DNA of 64,000 nt from Amaurobius ferox (GCA_951213105.1 OX578146.1:50561275-50625274); one strand, 5' to 3'. Shown: positions 1 to 7,758, counted from the first letter of the stretch. The notes: generated from the letters alone by a model not told the origin. Program-made: numbers and translations.

Positions 1-37
1 ATATACAATATTAAATCTGACACATGTCTTTGATTCA

Positions 38-110
38 TGTACCCACCAGGTTTCGAACCTGGGAACTTCTGCGTGTAAAGCAGATGTGATAACCACTACA
101 CCATGGATAC
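38..110 (-). tRNA. tRNA-Val: tRNA-Val (TAC), class description
   Basis: This copy reads GUA valine codons by its anticodon TAC (plus strand 75-77). It folds as a 73-nt cloverleaf: 7-bp acceptor stem, D arm GTGT/TCAC, anticodon stem TCTGC/GCAGA with loop TTTACAC (U33 present), variable loop of 5, T stem CCAGG/CCTGG with loop TTCGAAA, and discriminator A73. The A box is at 93-103 and the B box at 49-59; both match the RNA polymerase III consensus. A35, C36 and A73, valine identity bases known from other systems, are present. There is no intron and no encoded CCA. Copy-specific: 5' strand GTATCCA gives a T4·G69 wobble, and G46 is T. Downstream T-runs serve as terminators. Expression is inferred, not shown. 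Confidence 0.9.
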
Positions 111-219
111 ATGATGTTTATGGAAATAAATGCATTTTTTAACAACGCACTTTATCACCTTTATAGAAATTATATGCACTTGCAACGTTTCCTTGCACAA
201 ATGCTGTAGAAATTCTTTT

Positions 220-226
220 AAAAAAA
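220..226 (-). terminator. T7 run, probable Pol III terminator (TAC type)
   Basis: Seven A on the plus strand are a T7 run in the direction of tRNA transcription, about 63 nt past the 3' end of the 289-361 gene. The same run recurs in every TAC-type spacer. Many spacers also have an earlier T4 about 37 nt past the gene; this one has GAAATATAC instead and lacks it. Confidence 0.6.
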
Positions 227-288
227 TTATTAAATAACATTGGAGAATGAAATATACAATATTAAATCTGACACATATCTTTGATTCA

Positions 289-361
289 TGTACCCACCAG
301 GTTTCGAACCTGGGAACTTCTGCGTGTAAAGCAGATGTGATAACCACTACACCATGGATAC
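289..361 (-). tRNA. tRNA-Val: tRNA-Val (TAC)
   Basis: TAC class, with the same T4·G69 wobble and G46T as the 38-110 copy, exactly 251 bp away. Confidence 0.88.
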
Positions 362-539
362 ATGATGTTTATGGAAATAAATGCATTTTTTAACAACGCA
401 CTTTATCACCTTTATAGAAATTATATGCACTTGCAACGTTTCCTTGCACAAATGCTGTAGAAATTCTTTTAAAAAAATTATTAAATAACATTGGAGAATA
501 AAATATACAAAATTAAATCTGACACATATCTTTGATTCA

Positions 540-612
540 TGTACCCACCAGGTTTCGAACCTGGGACCTTCTGCGTGTTAAGCAGATGTGATAACCACTA
601 CACCATGGATAC
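540..612 (-). tRNA. tRNA-Val: tRNA-Val (AAC), T32 variant
   Basis: The anticodon loop is TTAACAC, so base 32 is T where all other AAC copies have C. It otherwise has a TAC-type body with 5' strand GTATCCA. It looks like an intermediate between the TAC and AAC classes, or a recombinant of them. Confidence 0.85.
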
Positions 613-790
613 ATGATGTTTATGGAAATAAATGCATTTTTTAACAACGCACTTTATCACCTTTATAGAAATTATATGCGCTTGTAACGTTTCCTTGCAC
701 AAATGCTGTAGAAATTCTTTTAAAAAAATTATTAAATAACATTGGAGAATAAAATATACAATATTAAATCTGACACATATCTTTGATTCA

Positions 791-863
791 TGTACCCACC
801 AGGTTTCGAACCTGGGAACTTCTGCGTGTAAAGCAGATGTGATAACCACTACACCATGGGTAC
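791..863 (-). tRNA. tRNA-Val: tRNA-Val (TAC)
   Basis: TAC class with a fully paired GTACCCA/TGGGTAC acceptor stem; G46T. It is the last TAC of its run and is followed by the conserved flank block. Confidence 0.88.
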
Positions 864-903
864 ATGAGACGAGCGCAAGATGGCAGTCCTCGATCGGATA
901 CAT
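864..903 (-). promoter_or_regulatory. Conserved 40-bp 5'-flank block (representative)
   Basis: This block abuts the 5' end of the tRNA and is more GC-rich than the spacer. It contains GACGAGCGCAAG and the palindrome CGATCG. The same block lies beside the last TAC of each run and beside every degenerate TAC, 59 times in all (always 5' of an A or A-prime relic), although the sequence beyond it has diverged between the two unit types. No known promoter element is recognised. A 5'-flank role in Pol III transcription is only an inference; it may simply be a preserved part of the unit. Confidence 0.45.
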
Positions 904-1035
904 ATGAATTTAGAATAAATATGTAGTTAGCTTAATGAAATATTGTGAATTATTGGTTGTTTTGGTAGGCATATTCCATGACTTATAATAGAAACTACAT
1001 GAGGATTGAACGATAATGTTGCATTTTAAGTCTTT

Positions 1036-1179
1036 TTCTCCGACCAGTTTTAGAGTTTAGAACTTTCTGCGGGTCAAGCAGTTGTGATAACCATTACAGC
1101 ATTTGTGCACTTTTCAAAAATGAATAAATATATTTCTATTAACAGAAAGCAGACGTGATAACCACTACACTATGGGTAC
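1036..1179 (-). pseudogene. A relic + exact 5' tRNA half, class description
   Basis: A relic 1036-1108: a 73-nt tRNA-Val remnant that keeps the D arm (ATGGTTATCAC) and the anticodon stem CTGC/GCAG, with a formal GAC anticodon. The acceptor stem and the T arm are destroyed and there is no B box. 5' half 1149-1179: bases 1-31 of a CAC-type tRNA (GTACCCATAGTG...GTCTGC), cut exactly at the end of the anticodon 5' strand. The A box is intact but the 3' half is missing. Compared with the long unit, about 417 bp has been lost at this junction. Confidence 0.8.
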
Positions 1180-1326
1180 ACACGCTGTATGGGAATTAAT
1201 TGAATTTCTTAGCAACGAAATTCATCTCCTTAGTAAAAACTAAATGCTATTGCAACGGTTCTTTGGATAAATGCTGCAGAAATATGCTTAAAAAATATTA
1301 AATCTCATGAGACTAAAACTTACAAT

Positions 1327-1330
1327 AAAA
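1327..1330 (-). terminator. T4 run after AAC gene
   Basis: Four A on the plus strand (TTTT on the tRNA strand) lie 25 nt beyond the 3' end of the 1355-1427 tRNA. This is the minimal Pol III terminator length and is conserved after this AAC subclass. Confidence 0.55.
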
Positions 1331-1354
1331 TTTCCCACACATATCTTTGTTTCA

Positions 1355-1427
1355 TGTACCCACCAGGTTCCGAACCTGGGACCTTCTGCGTGTTAGGCAG
1401 ACGTGATAACCACTACACCATGGGTAC
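1355..1427 (-). tRNA. tRNA-Val: tRNA-Val (AAC), A58G subclass
   Basis: Anticodon AAC and loop CTAACAC. The T loop is TTCGGAA, so the near-invariant A58 is G, which removes the T54-A58 pair and weakens the B box. Fourteen copies share this change, all directly before a degenerate TAC or a degenerate/normal hybrid. Base 26 is G, whereas AAC copies beside normal TAC genes have A26. Function is doubtful. Confidence 0.7.
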
Positions 1428-1565
1428 ACGAAGTTCATGGAAATAAATGCATTTTTTAAGAACGCACATTATCTCCTTTATAGAAATTAGATGCACTTGC
1501 AACGTTTCCATGCATAAATGCTAAAGAAATTCTTTTAAATAAATTATTCAATATCATTAGAGAAT

Positions 1566-1569
1566 AAAA
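1566..1569 (-). terminator. T4 run after degenerate TAC
   Basis: TTTT on the tRNA strand, 37 nt past the 1606-1678 element. Confidence 0.45.
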
Positions 1570-1605
1570 TATACAACAATAATTCTGACACATATCTTTG
1601 AATAA

Positions 1606-1678
1606 TGTACCCACCAGGTTTCGACCCTGGGACCTTCTGCGTGTAAAGTAGATGTGATAACCTGTACACCATGGGTAC
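1606..1678 (-). pseudogene. Degenerate tRNA-Val (TAC), class description
   Basis: Full-length, with an intact acceptor stem and formal anticodon TAC. The D loop is GTACAGG (C15, A16), the anticodon stem TCTAC leaves an A30/C40 mismatch, and the T loop is GTCGAAA (T54 replaced by G), which breaks the B box. The same lesions are shared by the 19 copies of this class, so it decayed before amplification. I call it a pseudogene, although weak transcription is possible. Confidence 0.75.
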
Positions 1679-1850
1679 ACGAGACGAGCGCAAGATGACA
1701 GTCCTCGATCGGATACATCTAAGTTTAGAATAAATATATAGTTATCTTAGTGAAATATTGTCAAATATTGGTTGTTTTGGTAGCCATATTCCACGACCTA
1801 GAATAGAAACTACATGAGGATTGAACGGTAGTGTTGCAGTTTAAGGCTTT

Positions 1851-2173
1851 TTCTCCCACCAGTTTTAGAGTTTAGAACTTTCTGCGGGTTAAGCAGTTGT
1901 GATAACCATTACAGCATTTGTGCAGTTTTCAAAAGTGAATAAAATATTTCTATTAACAGAACATAACTTCTGGCAAATTGTAAAAAGAATCAGGAGCTGT
2001 AACTTTATAGAATGACATTTGAAGTATATATACGAAACAGTAAATTACATGAGAAGAATGAAATCACACATTTCTCCGATATATTGTACCCAACAGTTTC
2101 CGAACATGGAACCTACTGCGAATGTAACAGAGGTGATAACCATTGTTCTAATAAAACACTACACCACGGGCAG
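1851..2173 (-). pseudogene. A-prime relic + B relic, class description
   Basis: A-prime relic 1851-1923: like the A relic but with a formal AAC anticodon and CCCACCAG at its 3' end. B relic 2085-2173: an 89-nt tRNA-Val remnant whose D loop is split by a 16-nt insertion (ATTGTTCTAATAAAAC on the plus strand, 2142-2157). On the tRNA strand the insertion carries TTTT, a potential premature Pol III stop. The acceptor stem is partly unpaired and the T loop is TTCGGAA. Confidence 0.8.
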
Positions 2174-2310
2174 CCATGCTGAATGGAAGGTAAATGTCCT
2201 CCACGGAAATTCTCTAACAAAAATTAAACACACCTTCAACAGTGTCCTTGAACAAATATCCTAGAAACACGTATTTAATCAGTATTACATCGGATGGGGA
2301 AATATTATAC

Positions 2311-2314
2311 AAAA
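2311..2314 (-). terminator. T4 run after CAC gene
   Basis: TTTT on the tRNA strand, 24 nt past the 2338-2410 gene; the run recurs after the CAC copies. Confidence 0.5.
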
Positions 2315-2337
2315 GAAATTTCTATTCAGTTATATTA

Positions 2338-2410
2338 CGTACCCACCAGGTTTCGAACCAGGGACCTTCTGCGTGTGGAGAAGACGTGATAACCACTTCA
2401 CTATGGGTAC
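2338..2410 (-). tRNA. tRNA-Val: tRNA-Val (CAC), weakened copy
   Basis: Anticodon CAC, loop TCCACAC with C33, discriminator G73. This copy also has a T30/C40 mismatch in the anticodon stem, T51/T63 in the T stem, and A13. Confidence 0.6.
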
Positions 2411-2558
2411 ACACGCTGTATGGGAATTAATTGAATTTCTTAGCAACGAAATTCATCTCCTTAATAAAAACTAAATGCTATTGCAACGGCTCATTGGATA
2501 AATGCTGTGGAAATATGCTTATAAAAATATTAAATCTCATGAGACTCTAACATTCAAC

Positions 2559-2562
2559 AAAA
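2559..2562 (-). terminator. T4 run after AAC gene
   Basis: TTTT on the tRNA strand, 24 nt past the 2587-2659 gene; the run recurs in the common AAC spacer. Confidence 0.55.
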
Positions 2563-2586
2563 GATCTCACACATATCTTAGCTTCA

Positions 2587-2659
2587 TGTACCCACCAGGT
2601 TTCGAACCTAGGACCTTCTGCGTGTTAGGCAGATGTGATAACCACTACACCATGGGTAC
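2587..2659 (-). tRNA. tRNA-Val: tRNA-Val (AAC), class description
   Basis: Anticodon AAC (probably inosine at 34 in the mature tRNA, reading GUU, GUC and GUA), loop CTAACAC, U33 present. The body is the TAC-type body: TCTGC/GCAGA stem, perfect A and B boxes, paired GTACCCA/TGGGTAC acceptor, A73. Copy-specific: C50 is T, giving a T50·G64 wobble. Confidence 0.88.
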
Positions 2660-2837
2660 ATGATGTTTATGGAAATAAATGCATTTTTTAACAACGCACT
2701 TTATCACCTTTATAGAAATTATATGCACTTGCAACGTTTCCTTGCACAAATGCTGTAGAAATTCTTTTAAAAAAATTATTAAATAACATTTTAGAATGAA
2801 ATATACAATATTAAATCTGACACATATCTTTGATTCA

Positions 2838-2910
2838 TGTACCCACCAGGTTTCGAACCTGGGAACTTCTGCGTGTAAAGCAGATGTGATAACCACTACA
2901 CCATGGATAC
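2838..2910 (-). tRNA. tRNA-Val: tRNA-Val (TAC)
   Basis: TAC class; T4·G69 wobble and G46T. First of a two-gene TAC run. Confidence 0.88.
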
Positions 2911-3088
2911 ATGATGTTTATGGAAATAAATGCATTTTTTAACAACGCACTTTATCACCTTTATAGAAATTATATGCACTTGCAACGTTTCCTTGCACAA
3001 ATGCTGTAGAAATTCTTTTAAAAAAATTATTAAATAACATTGGAGAATAAAATATACAATATTAAATCTGACACATATCTTTGATTCA

Positions 3089-3161
3089 TGTACCCACCAG
3101 GTTTCGAACCTGGGACCTTCTGCGTGTAAAGCAGATGTGATAACCACTACACCATGGATAC
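3089..3161 (-). tRNA. tRNA-Val: tRNA-Val (TAC)
   Basis: TAC class; T4·G69 wobble only. Confidence 0.9.
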
Positions 3162-3339
3162 ATGATGTTTATGGAAATAAATGCATTTTTTAACAACGTA
3201 CTTTATCACCTTTATAGAAATTATATGCACTTGCAACGTTTCCTTGCACAAATGCTGTAGAAATTCTTTTAAAAAAATTATTAAATAACATTGGAGAATA
3301 AAATATACAATATTAAATCTGACACATATCTTTGATTAA

Positions 3340-3412
3340 TGTACCCACCAGGTTTCGAACCTGGGACCTTCTGCGTGTTAGGCAGATGTGATAACCACTA
3401 CACCATGGGTAC
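3340..3412 (-). tRNA. tRNA-Val: tRNA-Val (AAC)
   Basis: AAC class, consensus throughout. It sits in a TAC-type spacer context (TTAATGTACCC at its 3' flank). Confidence 0.9.
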
Positions 3413-3590
3413 ATGATGTTCATGGAAATAAATGCATTTTTTAACAACGCACTTTATCACCTTTATAGAAATTATTTGCACTTGGAACGTTTCCTTGCAC
3501 AAATGCCGTAGAAATTCTTTTAAAAAAATTATTAAATAACATTGGAGAATAAAATATACAATATTAAATCTGACACATATCTTTGATTCA

Positions 3591-3663
3591 CGTACCCACC
3601 AGATTTCGAACCTGGGACCTTCTGCGTGTAAAGCAGATGTGATAACCACTACACCATGGGTAC
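3591..3663 (-). tRNA. tRNA-Val: tRNA-Val (TAC), G73 variant
   Basis: The discriminator is G instead of A, and C61 is T, which weakens the last B-box positions. The same two changes occur in the 18196 copy, its segmental duplicate. Confidence 0.8.
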
Positions 3664-3835
3664 ATGAGACGAGCGCAAGATGACAGTCCTCGATCGGATA
3701 CATATGAATTTAGAATAAATATGTAGTTAGCTTAATGAAATATTGTGAATTATTGGTTGTTTTGGTAGGCATATTCCATGATTTATAATAGAAACTACAT
3801 GAGGATTGAACGATAATGTTGCATTTTAAGTCTTT

Positions 3836-3979
3836 TTCTCCGACCAGTTTTAGAGTTTAGAACTTTCTGCGGGTCAAGCAGTTGTGATAACCATTACAGC
3901 ATTTGTGCACTTTTCAAAAATGAATAAAAATATTTCTATTAACAGAAAGCAGACGTGATAACCACTACACTATGGGTAC
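3836..3979 (-). pseudogene. A relic + 5' tRNA half
   Basis: A relic 3836-3908; 5' half 3949-3979. Confidence 0.78.
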
Positions 3980-4154
3980 ACACGCTGTATGGGAATTAAT
4001 TGAATTTCTTAGCAACGAAATTCATCTCCTTAGTAAAAACTAAATGCTATTGCAACGGTTCTTTGGATAAATGCTGCAGAAATATGCTTAAAAAATATTA
4101 AATCTCATGAGACTAAAACTTACAATAAAATTTCTCACACATATCTTTGTTTCA

Positions 4155-4227
4155 TGTACCCACCAGGTTCCGAACCTGGGACCTTCTGCGTGTTAGGCAG
4201 ACGTGATAACCACTACACCATGGGTAC
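4155..4227 (-). tRNA. tRNA-Val: tRNA-Val (AAC), A58G subclass
   Basis: AAC with T loop TTCGGAA and G26; no other change seen. Confidence 0.7.
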
Positions 4228-4405
4228 ACGAAGTTGATGGAAATAAATGCATTTTTTAAGAAGGCACATTATCTCCTTTATAGAAATTAGATGCACTTGC
4301 AACGTTTCCATGCATAAATGCTAAAGAAATTCTTTTAAATAAATTATTCAATATCATTAGAGAATTAAATATACAACAATAATTCTGACACATATCTTTG
4401 AATAA

Positions 4406-4478
4406 TGTACCCACCAGGTTTCGACCCTGGGACCTTCTGCGTGTAAAGTAGATGTGATAACCTGTACACCATGGGTAC
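4406..4478 (-). pseudogene. Degenerate tRNA-Val (TAC)
   Basis: Carries the full class lesion set (C15/A16, A30/C40 mismatch, G54). Confidence 0.75.
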
Positions 4479-4650
4479 ACGAGACGAGCGCAAGATGACA
4501 GTCCTCGATCGGATACATCTAAGTTTAGAATAAATATGTAGTTATCTTAATGAAATATTGTCAAATATTGGTTGTTTTGGTAGCCATATTGCACGACCTA
4601 GAATAGAAACTACATGAGGATTGAACGGTAGTGTTGCAGTTTAAGGCTTT

Positions 4651-4973
4651 TTCTCCCACCAGTTTTAGAGTTTAGAACTTTCTGCGGGTTAAGCAGTTGT
4701 GATAACCATTACAGCATTTGTGCAGTTTTCAAAAGTGAATAAAATATTTCTATTAACAGAACATAACTTCTGGCAAAATGTAAAAAGAATCAGGAGCTGT
4801 AACTTTATAGAATGACATTTGTAGTATATATACGAAACAGTAAATTACATGAGAAGAATGAAATCACACATTTCTCCGATATATTGTACCCAACAGTTTC
4901 CGAACATGGAACCTACTGCGAATGTAACAGAGGTGATAACCATTGTTCTAATAAAACACTACACCACGGGCAG
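4651..4973 (-). pseudogene. A-prime relic + B relic
   Basis: A-prime relic 4651-4723; B relic 4885-4973 with the 16-nt D-loop insertion. Confidence 0.78.
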
Positions 4974-5137
4974 CCATGCTGAATGGAAGGTAAATGTCCT
5001 CCACGGAAATTCTCTAACAAAAATTAAACACACCTTCAACAGTGTCCTTGAACAAATATCCTAGAAACACGTATTTAATCAGTATTACATCGGATGGGGA
5101 AATATTATACAAAAGAAATTTCTATTCAGTTATATTA

Positions 5138-5210
5138 CGTACCCACCAGGTTTCGAACCTGGGACCTTCTGCGTGTGGAGCAGACGTGATAACCACTACA
5201 CTATGGGTAC
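5138..5210 (-). tRNA. tRNA-Val: tRNA-Val (CAC), class description
   Basis: Reads GUG by anticodon CAC (plus strand 5175-5177). The loop is TCCACAC, so the near-universal U33 is C. All CAC-class copies have G73 and A9. The stems are fully paired (acceptor GTACCCA/TGGGTAC, anticodon TCTGC/GCAGA, T CCAGG/CCTGG), and both promoter boxes fit the consensus. The C33 change makes decoding ability uncertain. Confidence 0.72.
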
Positions 5211-5386
5211 ACACGCTGTATGGGAATTAATTGAATTTCTTAGCAACGAAATTCATCTCCTTAATAATAACTAAATGCTATTGCAACGGTTCATTGGATA
5301 AATGCTGTGGAAATATGCTTATAAAAATATTAAATCTCATGAGACTCTAACATACAACAAAATATCTCACACATATCTTAGCTTCA

Positions 5387-5459
5387 TGTACCCACCAGGT
5401 TTCGAACCTGGGACCTTCTGCGTGTTAGGCAGATGTGATAACCACTACACCATGGGTAC
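5387..5459 (-). tRNA. tRNA-Val: tRNA-Val (AAC)
   Basis: AAC class consensus with no deviating base. A good reference copy. Confidence 0.92.
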
Positions 5460-5637
5460 ATGATGTTCATGGAAATAAATGCATTTTTTAACAACGCACT
5501 TTATCACCTTTATAGAAATTATTTGCACTTGCAACGTTTCCTTGCACAAATGCTGTAGAAATTCTTTTAAAAAAATTATTAAATAACATTGGAGAATAAA
5601 ATATACAATATTAAATCTGACACATATCTTTGATTCA

Positions 5638-5710
5638 TGTACCCACCAGGTTTCGAACCTGGGACCTTCTGCGTGTAAAGCAGATGTGATAACCACTACA
5701 CCATGGGTAC
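5638..5710 (-). tRNA. tRNA-Val: tRNA-Val (TAC)
   Basis: TAC consensus with a fully paired acceptor stem. The flanks extend the terminal inverted repeat to 11 bp (TCATGTACCCA and its complement). Confidence 0.92.
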
Positions 5711-5882
5711 ATGAGACGGGCGCAAGATGACAGTCCTCGATCGGATACATATGAATTTAGAATAAATATGTAGTTAGCTTAATGAAATATTGTGAATTAT
5801 TGGTTGTTTTGGTAGGCATATTCCATGACTTATAATAGAAACTACATGAGGATTGAACGATAATGTTGCATTTTAAGTCTTT

Positions 5883-6204
5883 TTCTCCGACCAGTTTTAG
5901 AGTTTGAACTTTCTGCGGGTCAAGCAGTTGTGATAACCATTACAGCATTTGTGCAGTTTTCAAAAGTGAATAAAATATTTCTATTAACAGAACATAACTT
6001 CTGGCAAAATGTAAAAAGAATCAGGAGCTGTAACTTTATAGAATGACATTTGAAGTATATATACGAAACATTAAATTACATGAGAAGAATGAAATCACAC
6101 ATTTCTCCGATATATTGTACCCAACAGTTTCCGAACATGGAACATACTGCGAATGTAACAGAGGTGATAACCATTGTTCTAATAAAACACTACACCACGG
6201 GCAG
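5883..6204 (-). pseudogene. A relic joined to long-unit B relic
   Basis: A relic 5883-5954 (72 nt, one base shorter near the T arm) is followed by the long-unit tail and B relic 6116-6204 instead of a 5' half. It is a recombinant between short and long units. Confidence 0.78.
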
Positions 6205-6368
6205 CCATGCTGAATGGAAGGTAAATGTCCTCCACGGAAATTCTCTAACAAAAATTAAACACACCTTCAACAGTGTCCTTGAACAAATATCCTAGAAACA
6301 CGTATTTAATAAGTATTACATCGGATGGGGAAATATTATACAAAAGAAATTTCTATTCAGTTATATTA

Positions 6369-6441
6369 CGTACCCACCAGGTTTCGAACCTGAGACCTTC
6401 TGCGTGTTAGGCAGATGTGATAACCACTACACCATGGGTAC
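6369..6441 (-). tRNA. tRNA-Val: tRNA-Val (AAC), CAC/AAC hybrid
   Basis: The 3' part (G73 and flank) comes from the CAC class; anticodon and 5' part come from the AAC class. C49 is T (T49·G65 wobble). This is the junction of an unequal exchange that removed one monomer. Five copies share this structure. Confidence 0.8.
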
Positions 6442-6619
6442 ATGATGTTTATGAAAATAAAAGCATTTTTTAACAACGCACTTTATCACCTTTATAGAAA
6501 TTATATGCACTTGCAACGTTTCCTTGCACAAATGCTGTAGAAATTCTTTTAAAAAAATTATTAAATAACATTGGAGAATGAAATATACAATATTAAATCT
6601 GACACATGTCTTTGATTCA

Positions 6620-6692
6620 TGTACCCACCAGGTTTCGAACCTGGGAACTTCTGCGTGTAAAGCAGATGTGATAACCACTACACCATGGATAC
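6620..6692 (-). tRNA. tRNA-Val: tRNA-Val (TAC)
   Basis: TAC class; T4·G69 wobble and G46T. First of a three-gene TAC run. Confidence 0.88.
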
Positions 6693-6870
6693 ATGATGTT
6701 TATGGAAATAAATGCATTTTTTAACAACGCACTTTATCACCTTTATAGAAATTATATGCACTTGCAACGTTTCCTTGCACAAATGCTGTAGAAATTCTTT
6801 TAAAAAAATTATTAAATAACATTGGAGAATAAAATACACAATATTAAATCTGACACATATCTTTGATTCA

Positions 6871-6943
6871 TGTACCCACCAGGTTTCGAACCTGGGACCT
6901 TCAGCGTGTAAAGCAGATGTGATAACCACTACACCATGGATAC
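6871..6943 (-). tRNA. tRNA-Val: tRNA-Val (TAC), mismatch copy
   Basis: A41 is T, leaving a T29/T41 mismatch in the anticodon stem; T4·G69 wobble. Confidence 0.8.
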
Positions 6944-7121
6944 ATGATGTTTATGGAAATAAATGCATTTTTTAACAACGCACTTTATCACCTTTATAGA
7001 AATTATATGCACTTGCAACGTTTCCTTGCACAAATGCTGTAGAAATTCTTTTAAAAAAATTATTAAATAACATTGGAGAATAAAATATACAATATTAAAT
7101 CTGACACATATCTTTGATTCA

Positions 7122-7194
7122 TGTACCCACCAGGTTTCGAACCTGGGACCTTCTGCGTGTAAAGCAGATGTGATAACCACTACACCATGGATAC
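7122..7194 (-). tRNA. tRNA-Val: tRNA-Val (TAC)
   Basis: TAC class; T4·G69 wobble. Its flank block has the GAGCGTAAG variant typical of three-gene runs. Confidence 0.9.
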
Positions 7195-7365
7195 ATGAGA
7201 CGAGCGTAAGATGACAGTCCTCGATCGGACACATATAAATTTAGAATAAATATGTAGTTAGCTTAATGAAATATTGTGAAATATTGGTTGTTTTGGTAGG
7301 CATATTCCATGACTTATAATAGAAACTACATGAGGATTGAACGATAATGTTGCATTTTAAGTCTT

Positions 7366-7509
7366 TTCTCCGACCAGTTTTAGAGTTTAGAACTTTCTGC
7401 GGGTCAAGCAGTTGTGATAACCATTACAGCATTTGTGCACTTTTCAAAAATGAATAAAAATATTTCTATTAACAGAAAGCAGACGTGATAACCACTACAC
7501 TATGGGTAC
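7366..7509 (-). pseudogene. A relic + 5' tRNA half
   Basis: A relic 7366-7438; 5' half 7479-7509. Confidence 0.78.
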
Positions 7510-7685
7510 ACACGCTGTATGGGAATTAATTGAATTTCTCAGCAACGAAATTCATCTCCTTAGTAAAAACTAAATGCTATTGCAACGGTTCATTGGATAA
7601 ATGCTGTGGAAATATGCTTATAAAAATATTAAATCTCATGAGACTCTAACATACAATAAAAGATCTCACACATATCTTAGCTTCA

Positions 7686-7758
7686 TGTACCCACCAGGTT
7701 TCGAACCTAGGACCTTCTGCGTGTTAGGCAGATGTGATAACCACTACACCATGGGTAC
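7686..7758 (-). tRNA. tRNA-Val: tRNA-Val (AAC)
   Basis: AAC class; T50·G64 wobble. Confidence 0.88.

Noticed and set aside
38..110. Terminal inverted repeats of a small DNA transposon
   Set aside because: The inverted ends are the tRNA acceptor stem, and the rest folds as a canonical cloverleaf.
1036..1108. A relic as a working tRNA-Val with GAC anticodon
   Set aside because: The acceptor ends do not pair, the T arm is lost and there is no B box.
2085..2173. B relic as an intron-containing tRNA
   Set aside because: The insertion is in the D loop, not between 37 and 38. The acceptor and anticodon arms are mispaired, and the T loop departs from the consensus.
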